Origin: Williamsia limnetica | GTDB taxonomy: Bacteria > Actinomycetota > Actinomycetes > Mycobacteriales > Mycobacteriaceae | Length of the DNA: 64,000 nucleotides | Direction: 5' to 3' | Assembly (NCBI RefSeq): GCF_003217475.1 | Contig: NZ_QJSP01000010.1 | Location: 62,001-126,000 of the forward strand | Shown here: positions 52,257 through 61,486 of the stretch, in pieces | Layout of the letters: every line of letters starts with the position of its first letter | Numbering within the stretch: position 1 is the first letter of the stretch | Program-made: the position numbers and the translations under genes | The notes under the pieces: generated by a model | Database searches by the model: none | The model's input: only the letters and a program-made list of their open reading frames with translations | Told to the model about the DNA's origin: nothing

Positions 52257-53396
52257 ATGACAACCTTCACTCCCGAGCAGGCCGATTTCGCCAAGTCGGT
52301 CGCCGACTTCTGTCAGCGCGAGGCCGGATCCCGCGAGCAGCGCGACGCCCTCACCGCAGGAGGTGCAGAACTACACTCGGTCGAGCTGTACAAGAAGATG
52401 GCCGAACTGGGCTGGGCCGGAATCCTGGTTCCCGAGGAGTTCGGTGGCGCCGGTGCCGGAAACGTCGAGATGTGCATCCTGCTCGAAGAGGCAATGCGGG
52501 GCAACGCACCCATCGGCGGCATCGGCCCGACCCTGATCGCCGCAGGGGCCTACCAGAAGTTCGCCGACGATCAGCTCAAGAAAGAGGTCCTCGGTGACGT
52601 CGTGGCCGGCGAATCACTGTCCATATCCATGTCGGAACCCGAAGCCGGTTCCGACGTCGCCGCCCTGACCTGCCGGGCCGAGAAAGTCGACGGCGGCTGG
52701 GTCATCAACGGACAGAAGACCTGGTGCTCCAACGCCCACTTCGCCAAGAGCATCCTGCTCGTGGCCCGCACCGACCGATCCGGCAAGAAGCACGAAGGGC
52801 TGACGTTCTTCCACATCCCGGCCGGCACTGAAGGGCTGTCGATCAACGGGATCGACACCCTCGGTGGTCGCGAGGTGAACGACCTGTTCTTCGAGAACGT
52901 CAGGGTCCCCGACAGTGCCGTGGTCGGCGAGGTGGGCAACGGATGGATGCAGCTGATGAGCGGACTGAACACCGAACGTCTCATCCTGGCCGCGATGCAA
53001 CTCGGAGTCGCCGAACGATCTTTCTCGAACACCCTTGAATTCGTCACCGAGCGCAAGCAATTCGGCAAGCCGATCGGAACCTTCCAGTCGCTGCGGCATC
53101 GGCTGGCAGATCACGCCACCGAGATCGAGTGCACCAAGCTCCTCGTCTACAGCGTCGCCCAGAAGTCCGACGACAACCCGACGAAGATGCTGCCGCGCGA
53201 GGCGTCGATGGCCAAGCTCAAGGCCACCGAGGTGTCGAAGGCGATGACCATCGACGGCATGCAGATGATGGGCGGATACGGCTACGCCACCGAGTTCGAT
53301 GCGGAGCGTCTGATGCGGGGTGCGATCATCTCTACCGTGTATGGCGGAACAAACGAGATCCAGCGCGACATCATCGGCAAGACCTACGGTTTGTAG
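52257..53396 (+). CDS. Acyl-CoA dehydrogenase (FadE type)
   Basis: 379 aa FAD enzyme. Full-length three-domain layout with SMSEPEAGSDVAAL and VINGQKTWCSNAHF in the middle domain and ERKQFGKPIGTFQSLRH. The C-terminal VYGGTNEIQRDIIGK has glycine where medium-chain enzymes have glutamate, but NTERLILAAMQLG has a glutamate at the position used by long-chain and isovaleryl-type enzymes. ATG 52257 follows TAGGAG. It is followed closely by the GntR regulator gene. Confidence 0.93.
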   Translation: MTTFTPEQADFAKSVADFCQREAGSREQRDALTAGGAELHSVELYKKMAELGWAGILVPEEFGGAGAGNVEMCILLEEAMRGNAPIGGIGPTLIAAGAYQKFADDQLKKEVLGDVVAGESLSISMSEPEAGSDVAALTCRAEKVDGGWVINGQKTWCSNAHFAKSILLVARTDRSGKKHEGLTFFHIPAGTEGLSINGIDTLGGREVNDLFFENVRVPDSAVVGEVGNGWMQLMSGLNTERLILAAMQLGVAERSFSNTLEFVTERKQFGKPIGTFQSLRHRLADHATEIECTKLLVYSVAQKSDDNPTKMLPREASMAKLKATEVSKAMTIDGMQMMGGYGYATEFDAERLMRGAIISTVYGGTNEIQRDIIGKTYGL

Positions 53397-53423
53397 ACCT
53401 TGACGTCCCTACCCCGATCGGCG

Positions 53424-54098
53424 ATGCGCCGGCGACCTCAGCTGTCCGAGGAGGTCGCCGGTCTTCTGCGTAACCGCATCATGTCCGGCGCCATCCGGCC
53501 GGGAGAGTTCATCAGGATGGATGAGACCGCCGTCGAGTTGGAGGTCAGCGTCACGCCGGTCCGCGAGGCACTGCTGACGCTGCGCGGTGAGGGCATGGTC
53601 AACCTCGCCCCCCATCGTGGGTACGTGGTCGCCGACCTCAGCCGTCAGGACGTTCGCGACATCTTCTGGCTCCAGGGCGTCATGGCCGTCGAGCTGGCGA
53701 TCCGCATCGCCGACGTCATCACCCCCGCCCAGTTGGACCAACTGACCGAACTCAACGAACAGTTACACGCCGTGCTGGCCACGGGGCGGGCCGCGGACAT
53801 CACCACGGCCGAGTTCGAGTTCCACCGGGTCCACAACCGCATTGCCACCGACGGCAAACTGGCCTGGTTCCTGCTGAACGCCACCCGATACACCCCCCAC
53901 GACCTGTATGCCAACGATCCGCGGTGGGGACAGGTCGCCTACGACAGTCACGTCAAGCTCATCGATGCCTATCGTCGCGGAGACCGGGACGAGGTCATCG
54001 AGCAGACGCGACGACAGTTCACCGACGGCGCGCAGCGGTTGATGGCACACCTCGAGGGCATCGGTTTGTGGGCCGATGCCGACGGTGCACCGGAGTGA
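53424..54098 (+). CDS. GntR-family regulator with FCD domain
   Basis: About 224 aa. The N-terminal winged helix is LRNRIMSGAIRPGEFIRMDETAVELEVSVTPVREALLTLRGEGMVNLAPHRGYVV, and the FCD sensory domain has metal ligands in FEFHRVHNRI and YDSHVKLIDAY. FCD regulators usually bind an organic acid or acyl ligand. ATG 53424 was chosen; a TTG at 53400, four bases after the fadE stop, would add eight residues. Co-transcribed with fadE and a candidate binder of the palindrome upstream of it. Confidence 0.87.
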   Translation: MRRRPQLSEEVAGLLRNRIMSGAIRPGEFIRMDETAVELEVSVTPVREALLTLRGEGMVNLAPHRGYVVADLSRQDVRDIFWLQGVMAVELAIRIADVITPAQLDQLTELNEQLHAVLATGRAADITTAEFEFHRVHNRIATDGKLAWFLLNATRYTPHDLYANDPRWGQVAYDSHVKLIDAYRRGDRDEVIEQTRRQFTDGAQRLMAHLEGIGLWADADGAPE

Positions 54099-54182
54099 GC
54101 GCTTTTCACTGATCAGCGATGTCCGACACAAGATCGTGAACTCGGATACCGCCGGACGTCCGATTTATCTATCGTCGTTGCT

Positions 54183-57005
54183 ATGCCTGACGTCTCGGTG
54201 CGAGTTCTCGGCGCGCTCACAGTGATCCGGGACGGGGAACCCGTTGCGTTGGGTGGCCCGCTCCCCCGGGCCCTGTTGGCCAGATTGATCATGGCCCGCG
54301 GCCAGATGGTGCCCGACGCGACACTGATCGACGATTTGTGGCGCGGCAAGCCACCCCGGTCGGCGCAATTGACCTTGCAGGGGTACGTGGCGACGCTCCG
54401 CAAGGCACTCGAACCCGAGCGCGGCCGGTCAGCGCCGCAGATCCTGGTACGTCAGGGCACCGGCTACGCCCTGGCCGTCGATCGCCGGCATGTCGACGCG
54501 GGCAGGTTCGAGACGCTGGCTGCCTCCGGCCGCGATCAGATCACCACGGGTGACTCGGAGGGCGCTCGCCGAACGCTGACCGAGGCCCTCGAGTTGTGGT
54601 GGGGCCCCGCCTACGCGGATGCAGCGAACTGGGATTTCGCGGCCATCGAGGCGACCAGACTCGAGCGTCTGCGCGCCGATGTCGTCGAGGACCAGCTCGC
54701 AGCACGATCGGACTGCGGCGAGTTCACCGCCGCCATCGCCGAACTCGAGGCCATCACCACCGCCGATCCTCTCCGCGAGAGGGCCTGGGAGCTCCTGGCA
54801 CTGGCGCACTATCGTGCGGGCAACCAAGGCGATGCCCTCGCGACCCTGCGATCGGCGCGCGATCGAATCGCCGACGAACTCGGTGCCGACCCTCGTCAGA
54901 CTCTGCTGGATCTGCAAGATGCGATCCTGCGTCAGGATCCGACCCTTCTGCCCGGTACCGCAACCGCCGCCGGTGCGCCCGCGCCGAGATTCAACCCCGA
55001 GCGCCCCACCGGGAACATCCCGTTGGCGCTGACATCGCTCGTGGGCCGCGAAGCGCAGATCGACGAGATCGACGAGTTGCTGTCCGGCTGTCGCATGGTC
55101 ACGCTCACCGGGCCGGGAGGGATGGGGAAAACCCGGGCTGCCCTCGAAGTCGCTCGTGCCCGCAAAGACGCGGACGGCCCCTGGCTGGTCGAGCTGGCCG
55201 GCGCGCACAATGCCGCAGCCGCCCTCGACACGGTGGTCTCGGCGCTCGGACTCACCATCAACGGGGGCATCCCGGTGTTGACGTCCCTGCTCCACGACCG
55301 GAACTTCGTGCTCGTGCTCGACAACTGCGAGCACCTCCTCGATGAAGTGGCGGCGCTGGCCACCGCGATTCTGGCGACGTGCCCGAAGATTCGTATCCTC
55401 GCAACCAGCCGCGAGGCCGTCGGAGTGGCCGGCGAGACGCTCTTCGAGATGCCACCGCTAGCGGATTCGGCGCAGTTGTTTCTCGAACGCGCGGGGTCAG
55501 CAGCCGCAGACGCCGAACCAGAGGACATCGAAAAGCTTTGCATTGCGCTTGATCACATACCCCTGGCCATCGAGCTCGCCGCCGGACAATCGTCGACGCT
55601 GTCCGTCCGCCAGATCATCGACATGCTCGACGACCGGTTCGAGGTGTTACGTGGCGGGCCCCGCACCAACGCCCGTCACGCCTCTATGCAGGCGGCCATC
55701 GACGGGTCGTATCAGTCGCTGACGGACAGCCAACAGCGACTGTTCTGCGATCTCGCGGTGTTCCAGGGCGGCTTCGACCTCGATGCGGCACGGCAGGTCA
55801 CCGCGCGCCGCGGACTGATCACCGAGCTGGGCACACTGATCGACAAGTCGATGCTCAAATCGATCGGTGGCGATCCCCGACGCTATCTCATGCTCGAAAC
55901 CCTGCGCAGCTACGCTGCAGCACAACAGGACTCGCAGCGGATGGAGGGACTGCGGACTGCTCACACCCGGTGGGTCGTCGGCATGGCAACCGAGGCCTAT
56001 CTCGGCCTCCGAGGCCCGCAGTGTCTGGCGTGGACCCGCAAGCTCGATGCCGACATGGCCAATATCCGCGCTGCACTCGATCGGGTCGATCCGCACTCCG
56101 AGACATACCTCGAGATCGTCGGGAACGTCTACTGGTTCTGGTACCGCCGCGGTTTCGCCGATGAGGGTATGCGGATGCTCGCGCCTGCCCTCACGGCGCC
56201 GCCCGAGGTACCCATCGCCACCCGGGTTCGAGCCGTTGCGGGCAGTGCCATCACCAGCTATCTCGGCGCAGATCTGCCTGCACTGTTCGCCGCCCTCACC
56301 CGGCTCGGTGAGATGTACGGTGAGTTCGACATCGACGCCGCCGACCCCGTCGTACACATCGCCCGCGGCGATGCCGCGGTCACGCTCGCCTTTTTCGAAG
56401 CCGGCGCAGGACTTGTCGATGCGGCCCGCCAACACGCACACGACTCCCTCGAGATCGCTCGCCGATACAACTCGCCGTGGACTGCGGCGGAGTCGCTGAT
56501 GTCACTGGGAACAGCAGACTTCCGATCCGGCGACCACGAGTCGGCCGCCAGACACTTCGAATCCGCAGTCGAGGTCGCACGCAACTGCGGATACGACTGG
56601 TGCGCAGCATCGATCCTCTGGATCCATGCGAAAAGTGATTTGGCACAGGGAAAATGGGGAGGGCTGGCCGAGAACAAACTGGCGCGGATGGTTGGCTACT
56701 GCGAGCGTGCCTACGATCTGACGTCGTGGATGGTCGCTCTGTTCACCCTGTCGTACGCCCTCTTCCGCCGCGGTGAGCACAGGCCTGCCGCCCAGCTGAT
56801 GGGCGTGGTCGATGGTATGACCGACCTGACCGGGTACTCGCCCGAGAAGATGGATGTGGTCGAGCTGGCCGCATTCGGTGCGACCATGCGCAGCGAGATC
56901 GACCCCGCAATCCTCGCCGAGGAAGGTGATGCGGGCAGGGCGCTGTCCCGCGACGAGGTCCGCGAGCTGGTCACCGAATGGGCAGGATCCACCGACGTCC
57001 GTTGA
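54183..57005 (+). CDS. SARP/AfsR-type regulator with BTAD and NB-ARC domains
   Basis: 940 aa. The N-terminal OmpR-like DNA-binding domain (VRVLGALTVIRDGEPVALGGPLPRALLARLIMARGQMV) and BTAD domain (about 95-240) are followed by an NB-ARC ATPase with Walker A GPGGMGKTRAALEVA (about residue 313) and LVLDNCEHLLDEVA. A long helical TPR-like C-terminus ends it. SARPs activate secondary metabolite or catabolic genes. ATG 54183. It is upstream of the amine-oxidase-like gene on the same strand, separated by 151 bases in which I see nothing definite. Confidence 0.9.
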   Translation: MPDVSVRVLGALTVIRDGEPVALGGPLPRALLARLIMARGQMVPDATLIDDLWRGKPPRSAQLTLQGYVATLRKALEPERGRSAPQILVRQGTGYALAVDRRHVDAGRFETLAASGRDQITTGDSEGARRTLTEALELWWGPAYADAANWDFAAIEATRLERLRADVVEDQLAARSDCGEFTAAIAELEAITTADPLRERAWELLALAHYRAGNQGDALATLRSARDRIADELGADPRQTLLDLQDAILRQDPTLLPGTATAAGAPAPRFNPERPTGNIPLALTSLVGREAQIDEIDELLSGCRMVTLTGPGGMGKTRAALEVARARKDADGPWLVELAGAHNAAAALDTVVSALGLTINGGIPVLTSLLHDRNFVLVLDNCEHLLDEVAALATAILATCPKIRILATSREAVGVAGETLFEMPPLADSAQLFLERAGSAAADAEPEDIEKLCIALDHIPLAIELAAGQSSTLSVRQIIDMLDDRFEVLRGGPRTNARHASMQAAIDGSYQSLTDSQQRLFCDLAVFQGGFDLDAARQVTARRGLITELGTLIDKSMLKSIGGDPRRYLMLETLRSYAAAQQDSQRMEGLRTAHTRWVVGMATEAYLGLRGPQCLAWTRKLDADMANIRAALDRVDPHSETYLEIVGNVYWFWYRRGFADEGMRMLAPALTAPPEVPIATRVRAVAGSAITSYLGADLPALFAALTRLGEMYGEFDIDAADPVVHIARGDAAVTLAFFEAGAGLVDAARQHAHDSLEIARRYNSPWTAAESLMSLGTADFRSGDHESAARHFESAVEVARNCGYDWCAASILWIHAKSDLAQGKWGGLAENKLARMVGYCERAYDLTSWMVALFTLSYALFRRGEHRPAAQLMGVVDGMTDLTGYSPEKMDVVELAAFGATMRSEIDPAILAEEGDAGRALSRDEVRELVTEWAGSTDVR

Positions 57006-57156
57006 GCCGGCTCCCGCCCGGCCGACCCGCGTTCGAGTGGACAACCACCTCCAGCCGTTCCATTCTGTTCAGGTAGTGACCCGATGGTGGTCCTCGAAGG
57101 ACAACAAGGGTGGGGATGTCGATGGGTACATCACAGACAGAGTGGGATCTGTCTCG

Positions 57157-58296
57157 ATGACCGTTCACCGGGCGGACGTCGCGATCGTCGGCGCCGGACT
57201 CATGGGGTCTTGTGCCGCTTGGCAATTGGCCTCGCGGGGGCTGTCCGTTGCCGTCCTCGAGGCCTACGAGGTCGGACATGATCACGGCAGCTCTCACGGT
57301 CGCTCGCGCAGCTTCCGGCGGGCCTACGCCGATCCGCTGTATGCGGCGATGACCGGGCTCGCCCTCGAGCAATGGCAACGACTGCAAGATGAATCCGGCA
57401 CCCATTTGTTGACCGGCACCGGCGGCATCGATCACGGTCCGGACTACGACGTGGAAACCCTGTCGTCCCTGATGGCGGCGCATGGTGTACCGAACGAACT
57501 GCTCTCCGCACGCGAGGCCGGGACACGCTGGCCGGGAATGCGGTTCGAGACCGATGCGATATTCCACGCCTGTGCCGGCGTCTTCGATCCGGAGAGCACC
57601 ATCGTGGCTGCGACATCACTGGCCGCGGCCGCAGGAGCCACCATCCTGCCGACGACGAGGGTCATCGACGCCAACATGATGCCCACCGGGGACGTCGCCC
57701 TGCACAGCGCCGGCGGCGATCAGATCATCGCCCAGTTCGCGGTCCTGACCACGGGTGCGTGGCTCCCCGACTTCTCGTCCGCCGTAGCCGAGTTCGCAGG
57801 CAACTCGGAGCCTGTCTTGCCGCCTCTGACGATCCGGCAGCAACAGACCTTCCACTTCGCCCTGCGACCGGGCGAGCACGCGCTCCCGACCTTCGTCCAC
57901 AAGAACGGCAGGCAGATGTACGGCATGCCGTCGGGCACCGACGTCGCGGTGCCCGCCATGAAGGTCGGCTGCTTCCACGACGGCGACGTCACCACCACCG
58001 AGGTCCGCGACCAACACATCACCGACGAACAGCGCCAGTCGGTCGTCGAGTACGTCCGCGACTGGATGCCCGCCCTGGACCCCACGCCTCTCGCCGAATC
58101 GAGCGGCCTGATCACGATGACACCTGATGGTGACTTCATTCTCGACCGCAACGGCCCGCTGGTGGTCGCGGCGACGTGTTCAGGTCACGGGGCCAAGTTC
58201 GCACCGCTCATCGGCAGCATGATCGCCGACCTGGTCACCGGAGCCGCCCAACCCACGCCCAGGTTCCAGCTGGATCGGGGCGCGTCAGCTCACTGA
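57157..58296 (+). CDS. N-methyl-amino-acid oxidase-like flavoprotein (SolA / sarcosine oxidase family)
   Basis: About 379 aa DAO-family flavoprotein. The FAD site is DVAIVGAGLMGSCAAWQLASRG and the sequence HDHGSSHGRSRSFRRAY follows the monomeric sarcosine oxidase/SolA pattern. The C-terminus is DFILDRNGPLVVAATCSGHGAKFAP. The cysteine that binds FAD covalently in sarcosine oxidase and SolA is a glycine here (ESSGLITMT), so the flavin is probably not covalently attached. The substrate is not predictable. ATG 57157. Confidence 0.85.
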   Translation: MTVHRADVAIVGAGLMGSCAAWQLASRGLSVAVLEAYEVGHDHGSSHGRSRSFRRAYADPLYAAMTGLALEQWQRLQDESGTHLLTGTGGIDHGPDYDVETLSSLMAAHGVPNELLSAREAGTRWPGMRFETDAIFHACAGVFDPESTIVAATSLAAAAGATILPTTRVIDANMMPTGDVALHSAGGDQIIAQFAVLTTGAWLPDFSSAVAEFAGNSEPVLPPLTIRQQQTFHFALRPGEHALPTFVHKNGRQMYGMPSGTDVAVPAMKVGCFHDGDVTTTEVRDQHITDEQRQSVVEYVRDWMPALDPTPLAESSGLITMTPDGDFILDRNGPLVVAATCSGHGAKFAPLIGSMIADLVTGAAQPTPRFQLDRGASAH

Positions 58297-58383
58297 AGTC
58301 GAAGGACCTGCCACATCCTCCGACACGTGCCAGACCCTTCGACTGCAACCGGAGGACCTCACCACACCCGGAGGAAGTGTCGT

Positions 58384-60351
58384 CTATGTTCGGCGTGCGG
58401 CAGCCAACTCCTTCAGATATGTCGAGACCGGTCCAGCGGTGATCAGGCCGCTGCCTGCGCCGGCGTACTCATCTGCTGCCGGCACCAGTGCCGTGCGCGC
58501 GCGCGCTATCCACTCCTGATCCCCGACGGCAACGGCGGCCCGCGCGATCAGGCACCACAAGAGCTCGAGCAGGTGGTCGTGCGGCGGCTCCCGTACATCG
58601 TGCAACGCCGTGGCCGCGTCGGAGTGACGCTCCTGTGCCAGCAGCACCAGCGGTCTGACCCACGGCTCGTACGGACCCCAGTCGAGGTGATCATCGACGG
58701 GCGCCGACAGGTGGTGGTGCATACGCAGTGCGAGGAGGGCCAGCGGTAGTAGTCCGCACTCCAGCCCAGGCATCCCCGCGCCGTCGAGTCCCCGGGCCGC
58801 CGCTCGATACGCCGCCTCCACATCGGCCGCTGGCGCGCCCGTGAGTGCGCTCCGCAGCGCTCGGTACCAGGTGGTGAACACGCCGACGAGGGGCGACTCG
58901 TAGCGTTCGGCGAGGGCATCCGCCGCCGCTGCGTGTGCGTCGGCAGTGCCCAGGTCACCGACCGCGCTCGACGCCTGCATGCTGACCAGGTGGCCGAGCA
59001 CCTCGGAAGTGATCAACCCATGCCTCGACGCCACCCTGATGAGTTCGTCACCGATTGCCGCGCGCTCCCGGGAGCACCCGGCCCGCGAAAAGGTCTGCAT
59101 GAAGACACCATTGAGCGCGAACACGAGGAGAACGGGATCGTCGAGACGGCGGGCGATCGTTTCGGCATCCCGTGCAGCAGCCGGCGCGCGGGGCCCCGGG
59201 TCGCCGCGGGATTCGAGGGCGATCGTTGCCAGGAGTCGGGCCCGGGTCACGGCGTCCGCGTCGGTCGGCAGTGCAGAGAGAGTGCGCTGCGCCGCCGCCA
59301 CGATCGACGCTGCCAACTCGGCATCGTCAGAGCGCGACCAGATCGCCGGGACGTCGTAGGCACCGATCACCCGGGCCGTCAGCTCGACGTCGCCGACCTC
59401 TTCCGCCGCGACGATCGTGGCCCACCGCTGATGTCGTGCGATTTCCAATCCGCTGCCACCGGAGACCGCCAGACTCCGGAGCAGGTCGACCGTCGATCGC
59501 AACCTTGCCTGCGATCGAGCGCCGACAGTGCGGTGATAGGCCGCAGCTGTCTGCTCCCACAGACCAGCGGCGGGATCGGTCGTCATGGAGTGGGCTCGAA
59601 GGTGTGGTGCCTGCTGGAGGATGTCTGCCTCGAGGATCCGGGCCGCGGGGCCGGGCTCGATACCCAACTGGTCGATCAGCAGAGTGCGGGCACGGCGCAG
59701 TACGGCGAGCGCGTCGCCTTGGCGGCCCGAACGATACAGAGCCCTCGCCAGCAGCTGCCAGCCCTGTTCACGCCAGGGATGTTCGGCGACGTGGGCGTCC
59801 AGATCTGCGACGGCCTGGGCGTCGTGACCGAGGTCGATCCGCGCCTGACCGAGCAATTCCACTGCGTGCAGACGCAATTCGGTGAGGCGCCCGCGTTCGC
59901 TGCGCGCCCAGGTCTCGTCGGTGAAATCCGAGTACGCCGGTCCCCGCCACCAGCGCAGGGCCTCGGTGAGCGCTGCGAGGTTGGCATCGGGGGTTTGATC
60001 CCGCGCGCTGTGCACCACCTTCTCGAAACGCTCGGCGTCGATCGTGTCGGGGTCGACTCGCAACGCATAACCGGCACCGACCGTGACAAGGATCTGCGCC
60101 GGCCTTCGCGGCGGTCGATCCGGTTCGAGGCCGCGCCGAAGTGCGCTGACGAAGGTCCGGATCGCACCGACCGCATCACCGGGCGGGTCCTCCCAGAGGT
60201 CATCGACGAGCATCGAGACCGGCACCACGCGGCCTCGGGCGACCAGCAATCTCGCCAAGACCGCGCGGTGCCGCGGGCCTTTCAAGGCGATGGGGACCTG
60301 CTGCGCGTCCCATGCACTGACCGGTCCGAGGACTCCGAACTCGATGCGCAC
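58384..60351 (-). CDS. SARP-type BTAD regulator
   Basis: 655 aa. The N-terminal OmpR-like domain (VPIALKGPRHRAVLARLLVARGRVVPVSMLVDDLWEDPPGDAVGAIRTFVSALRRGLEPDRP) and BTAD (about 95-245) precede a helical C-terminal region of about 390 residues without a visible Walker A. It is a SARP with a tetratricopeptide-like tail and no NB-ARC module. It is divergent from the alpha/beta hydrolase gene 98 bases away, its most likely target. GTG 60351. Confidence 0.88.
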   Translation of the reverse strand: MRIEFGVLGPVSAWDAQQVPIALKGPRHRAVLARLLVARGRVVPVSMLVDDLWEDPPGDAVGAIRTFVSALRRGLEPDRPPRRPAQILVTVGAGYALRVDPDTIDAERFEKVVHSARDQTPDANLAALTEALRWWRGPAYSDFTDETWARSERGRLTELRLHAVELLGQARIDLGHDAQAVADLDAHVAEHPWREQGWQLLARALYRSGRQGDALAVLRRARTLLIDQLGIEPGPAARILEADILQQAPHLRAHSMTTDPAAGLWEQTAAAYHRTVGARSQARLRSTVDLLRSLAVSGGSGLEIARHQRWATIVAAEEVGDVELTARVIGAYDVPAIWSRSDDAELAASIVAAAQRTLSALPTDADAVTRARLLATIALESRGDPGPRAPAAARDAETIARRLDDPVLLVFALNGVFMQTFSRAGCSRERAAIGDELIRVASRHGLITSEVLGHLVSMQASSAVGDLGTADAHAAAADALAERYESPLVGVFTTWYRALRSALTGAPAADVEAAYRAAARGLDGAGMPGLECGLLPLALLALRMHHHLSAPVDDHLDWGPYEPWVRPLVLLAQERHSDAATALHDVREPPHDHLLELLWCLIARAAVAVGDQEWIARARTALVPAADEYAGAGSGLITAGPVSTYLKELAAARRT

Positions 60352-60449
60352 AGCACCAGCGTAGAGGTGTCGACCTCGGCGCTCATCGAATGCTCATCGC
60401 TTCGTCGCAGTGTGTATCGGTCCACGAAATCTCGAGAAAGAGACTGCAG

Positions 60450-61343
60450 ATGAACCCGGTCATCACCGATGTCGATTACCACCAGATCACCGTGCGGGAC
60501 GGCACGACGTTGAACGTCGCTGTCGGCGGTTCGGGTAGCCCCGTCGTCCTGCTGCACGGGTTCCCGCAAACCCATCTCATGTGGCGGCACGTCGCCGCCG
60601 ACCTCGCCGCCGAACACACCGTCATCTGCCCAGATCTGCGCGGCTACGGCAGCAGCGACAAACCCGACGAACGCGATGCCGGCACCTATTCGAAACGAAC
60701 GATGGCGGCGGACATCGTCCAAATCGCCGAGTCGTTGGGACACAGTCAGTTTGCGTTGGTCGGCCACGATCGAGGAGCACTCGTCGCCTTCCGCGCGGGG
60801 CTCGACCATCCCGAGAGAATCACCCACCTGGCATGCCTTGATGTGTTGCCCACCCTCGACATGTGGGATGTCATGCACGGGGCCTCGGCAGCCGTCGGAT
60901 TCCATCTGTACCTGATGGCTCAACCGCCCGGACTGGCCGAATCCATGATCGCCACCAGCGCCGACGCGTTTTTCGGCTACTTCCTCGACGCCTGGACGAA
61001 GAATCCGGACGCGATCCCGTCCGACGTCCGCACCGAGTACCTACGAGCCAGCGCGAACGCGGTGCCGTCGATCGTCGCCGACTACCGTGCGACCGCAGGG
61101 ATCGACATCGAGCACGACCAGGTCGACCTGGCGGCGGGCAATCAGCTGCAGATGCCGGTCACGGTGATCCAGCAGGATTGGGGCGCGGCGCTCGGTTACG
61201 ACGCTGCAGCGGTGTGGAAAGCCTGGGCTCTTGATCTGCGGCACCACACCACAGACAGTGGACACTTCATGGCCGAAGAAGCACCTGCGGAGATCGTCAG
61301 CCGGATCCGGGAATTGTTGACGCGCGCAGGGCGAACGACGTGA
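60450..61343 (+). CDS. Alpha/beta hydrolase, haloacetate dehalogenase/epoxide hydrolase-like
   Basis: 297 aa. Nucleophile aspartate is in LVGHDRGALVAF, the oxyanion region in VVLLHGFPQTHLMW, DLRGYGSSDKP follows, and the catalytic histidine is in DSGHFMAEEAP. The family includes haloacetate and fluoroacetate dehalogenases and epoxide hydrolases. In fluoroacetate dehalogenases a second arginine follows four residues after the nucleophile (D-R-G-X-R); here it is leucine, so halide-carboxylate binding may differ. ATG 60450 follows GAGAAAGAGA. Divergent from a SARP regulator. Confidence 0.86.
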   Translation: MNPVITDVDYHQITVRDGTTLNVAVGGSGSPVVLLHGFPQTHLMWRHVAADLAAEHTVICPDLRGYGSSDKPDERDAGTYSKRTMAADIVQIAESLGHSQFALVGHDRGALVAFRAGLDHPERITHLACLDVLPTLDMWDVMHGASAAVGFHLYLMAQPPGLAESMIATSADAFFGYFLDAWTKNPDAIPSDVRTEYLRASANAVPSIVADYRATAGIDIEHDQVDLAAGNQLQMPVTVIQQDWGAALGYDAAAVWKAWALDLRHHTTDSGHFMAEEAPAEIVSRIRELLTRAGRTT

Positions 61344-61344
61344 G

Positions 61345-61418
61345 TGGGGCGGGCGGGGCTCGAACCCGCGACCAATGGATTATGAGTCCACGGCTCTAAC
61401 CAACTGAGCTACCGCCCC
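61345..61418 (-). tRNA. tRNA-Met (anticodon CAT)
   Basis: 74-base cloverleaf. The acceptor GGGGCGG pairs with CCGCCCC, the D arm is GCTCAGTTGGTTAGAGC, the anticodon loop CTCATAA gives CAT, and the T arm is GCGGG-TTCGAGC-CCCGC. CCA is not encoded. A CAT anticodon can also be tRNA-Ile2 (lysidine) but this sequence looks like elongator Met. Confidence 0.9.
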
Positions 61419-61486
61419 AGTCATGGCGACGCCGCCACAAACCTCGATGATGCTACCGAGCCGCGCTGGTGGCTGCGAAACCGGCC

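Noticed and set aside
58933-60453. Plus-strand open frame of about 506 codons
   Set aside because: Fully antisense to the SARP/BTAD gene, whose domain order is clear.
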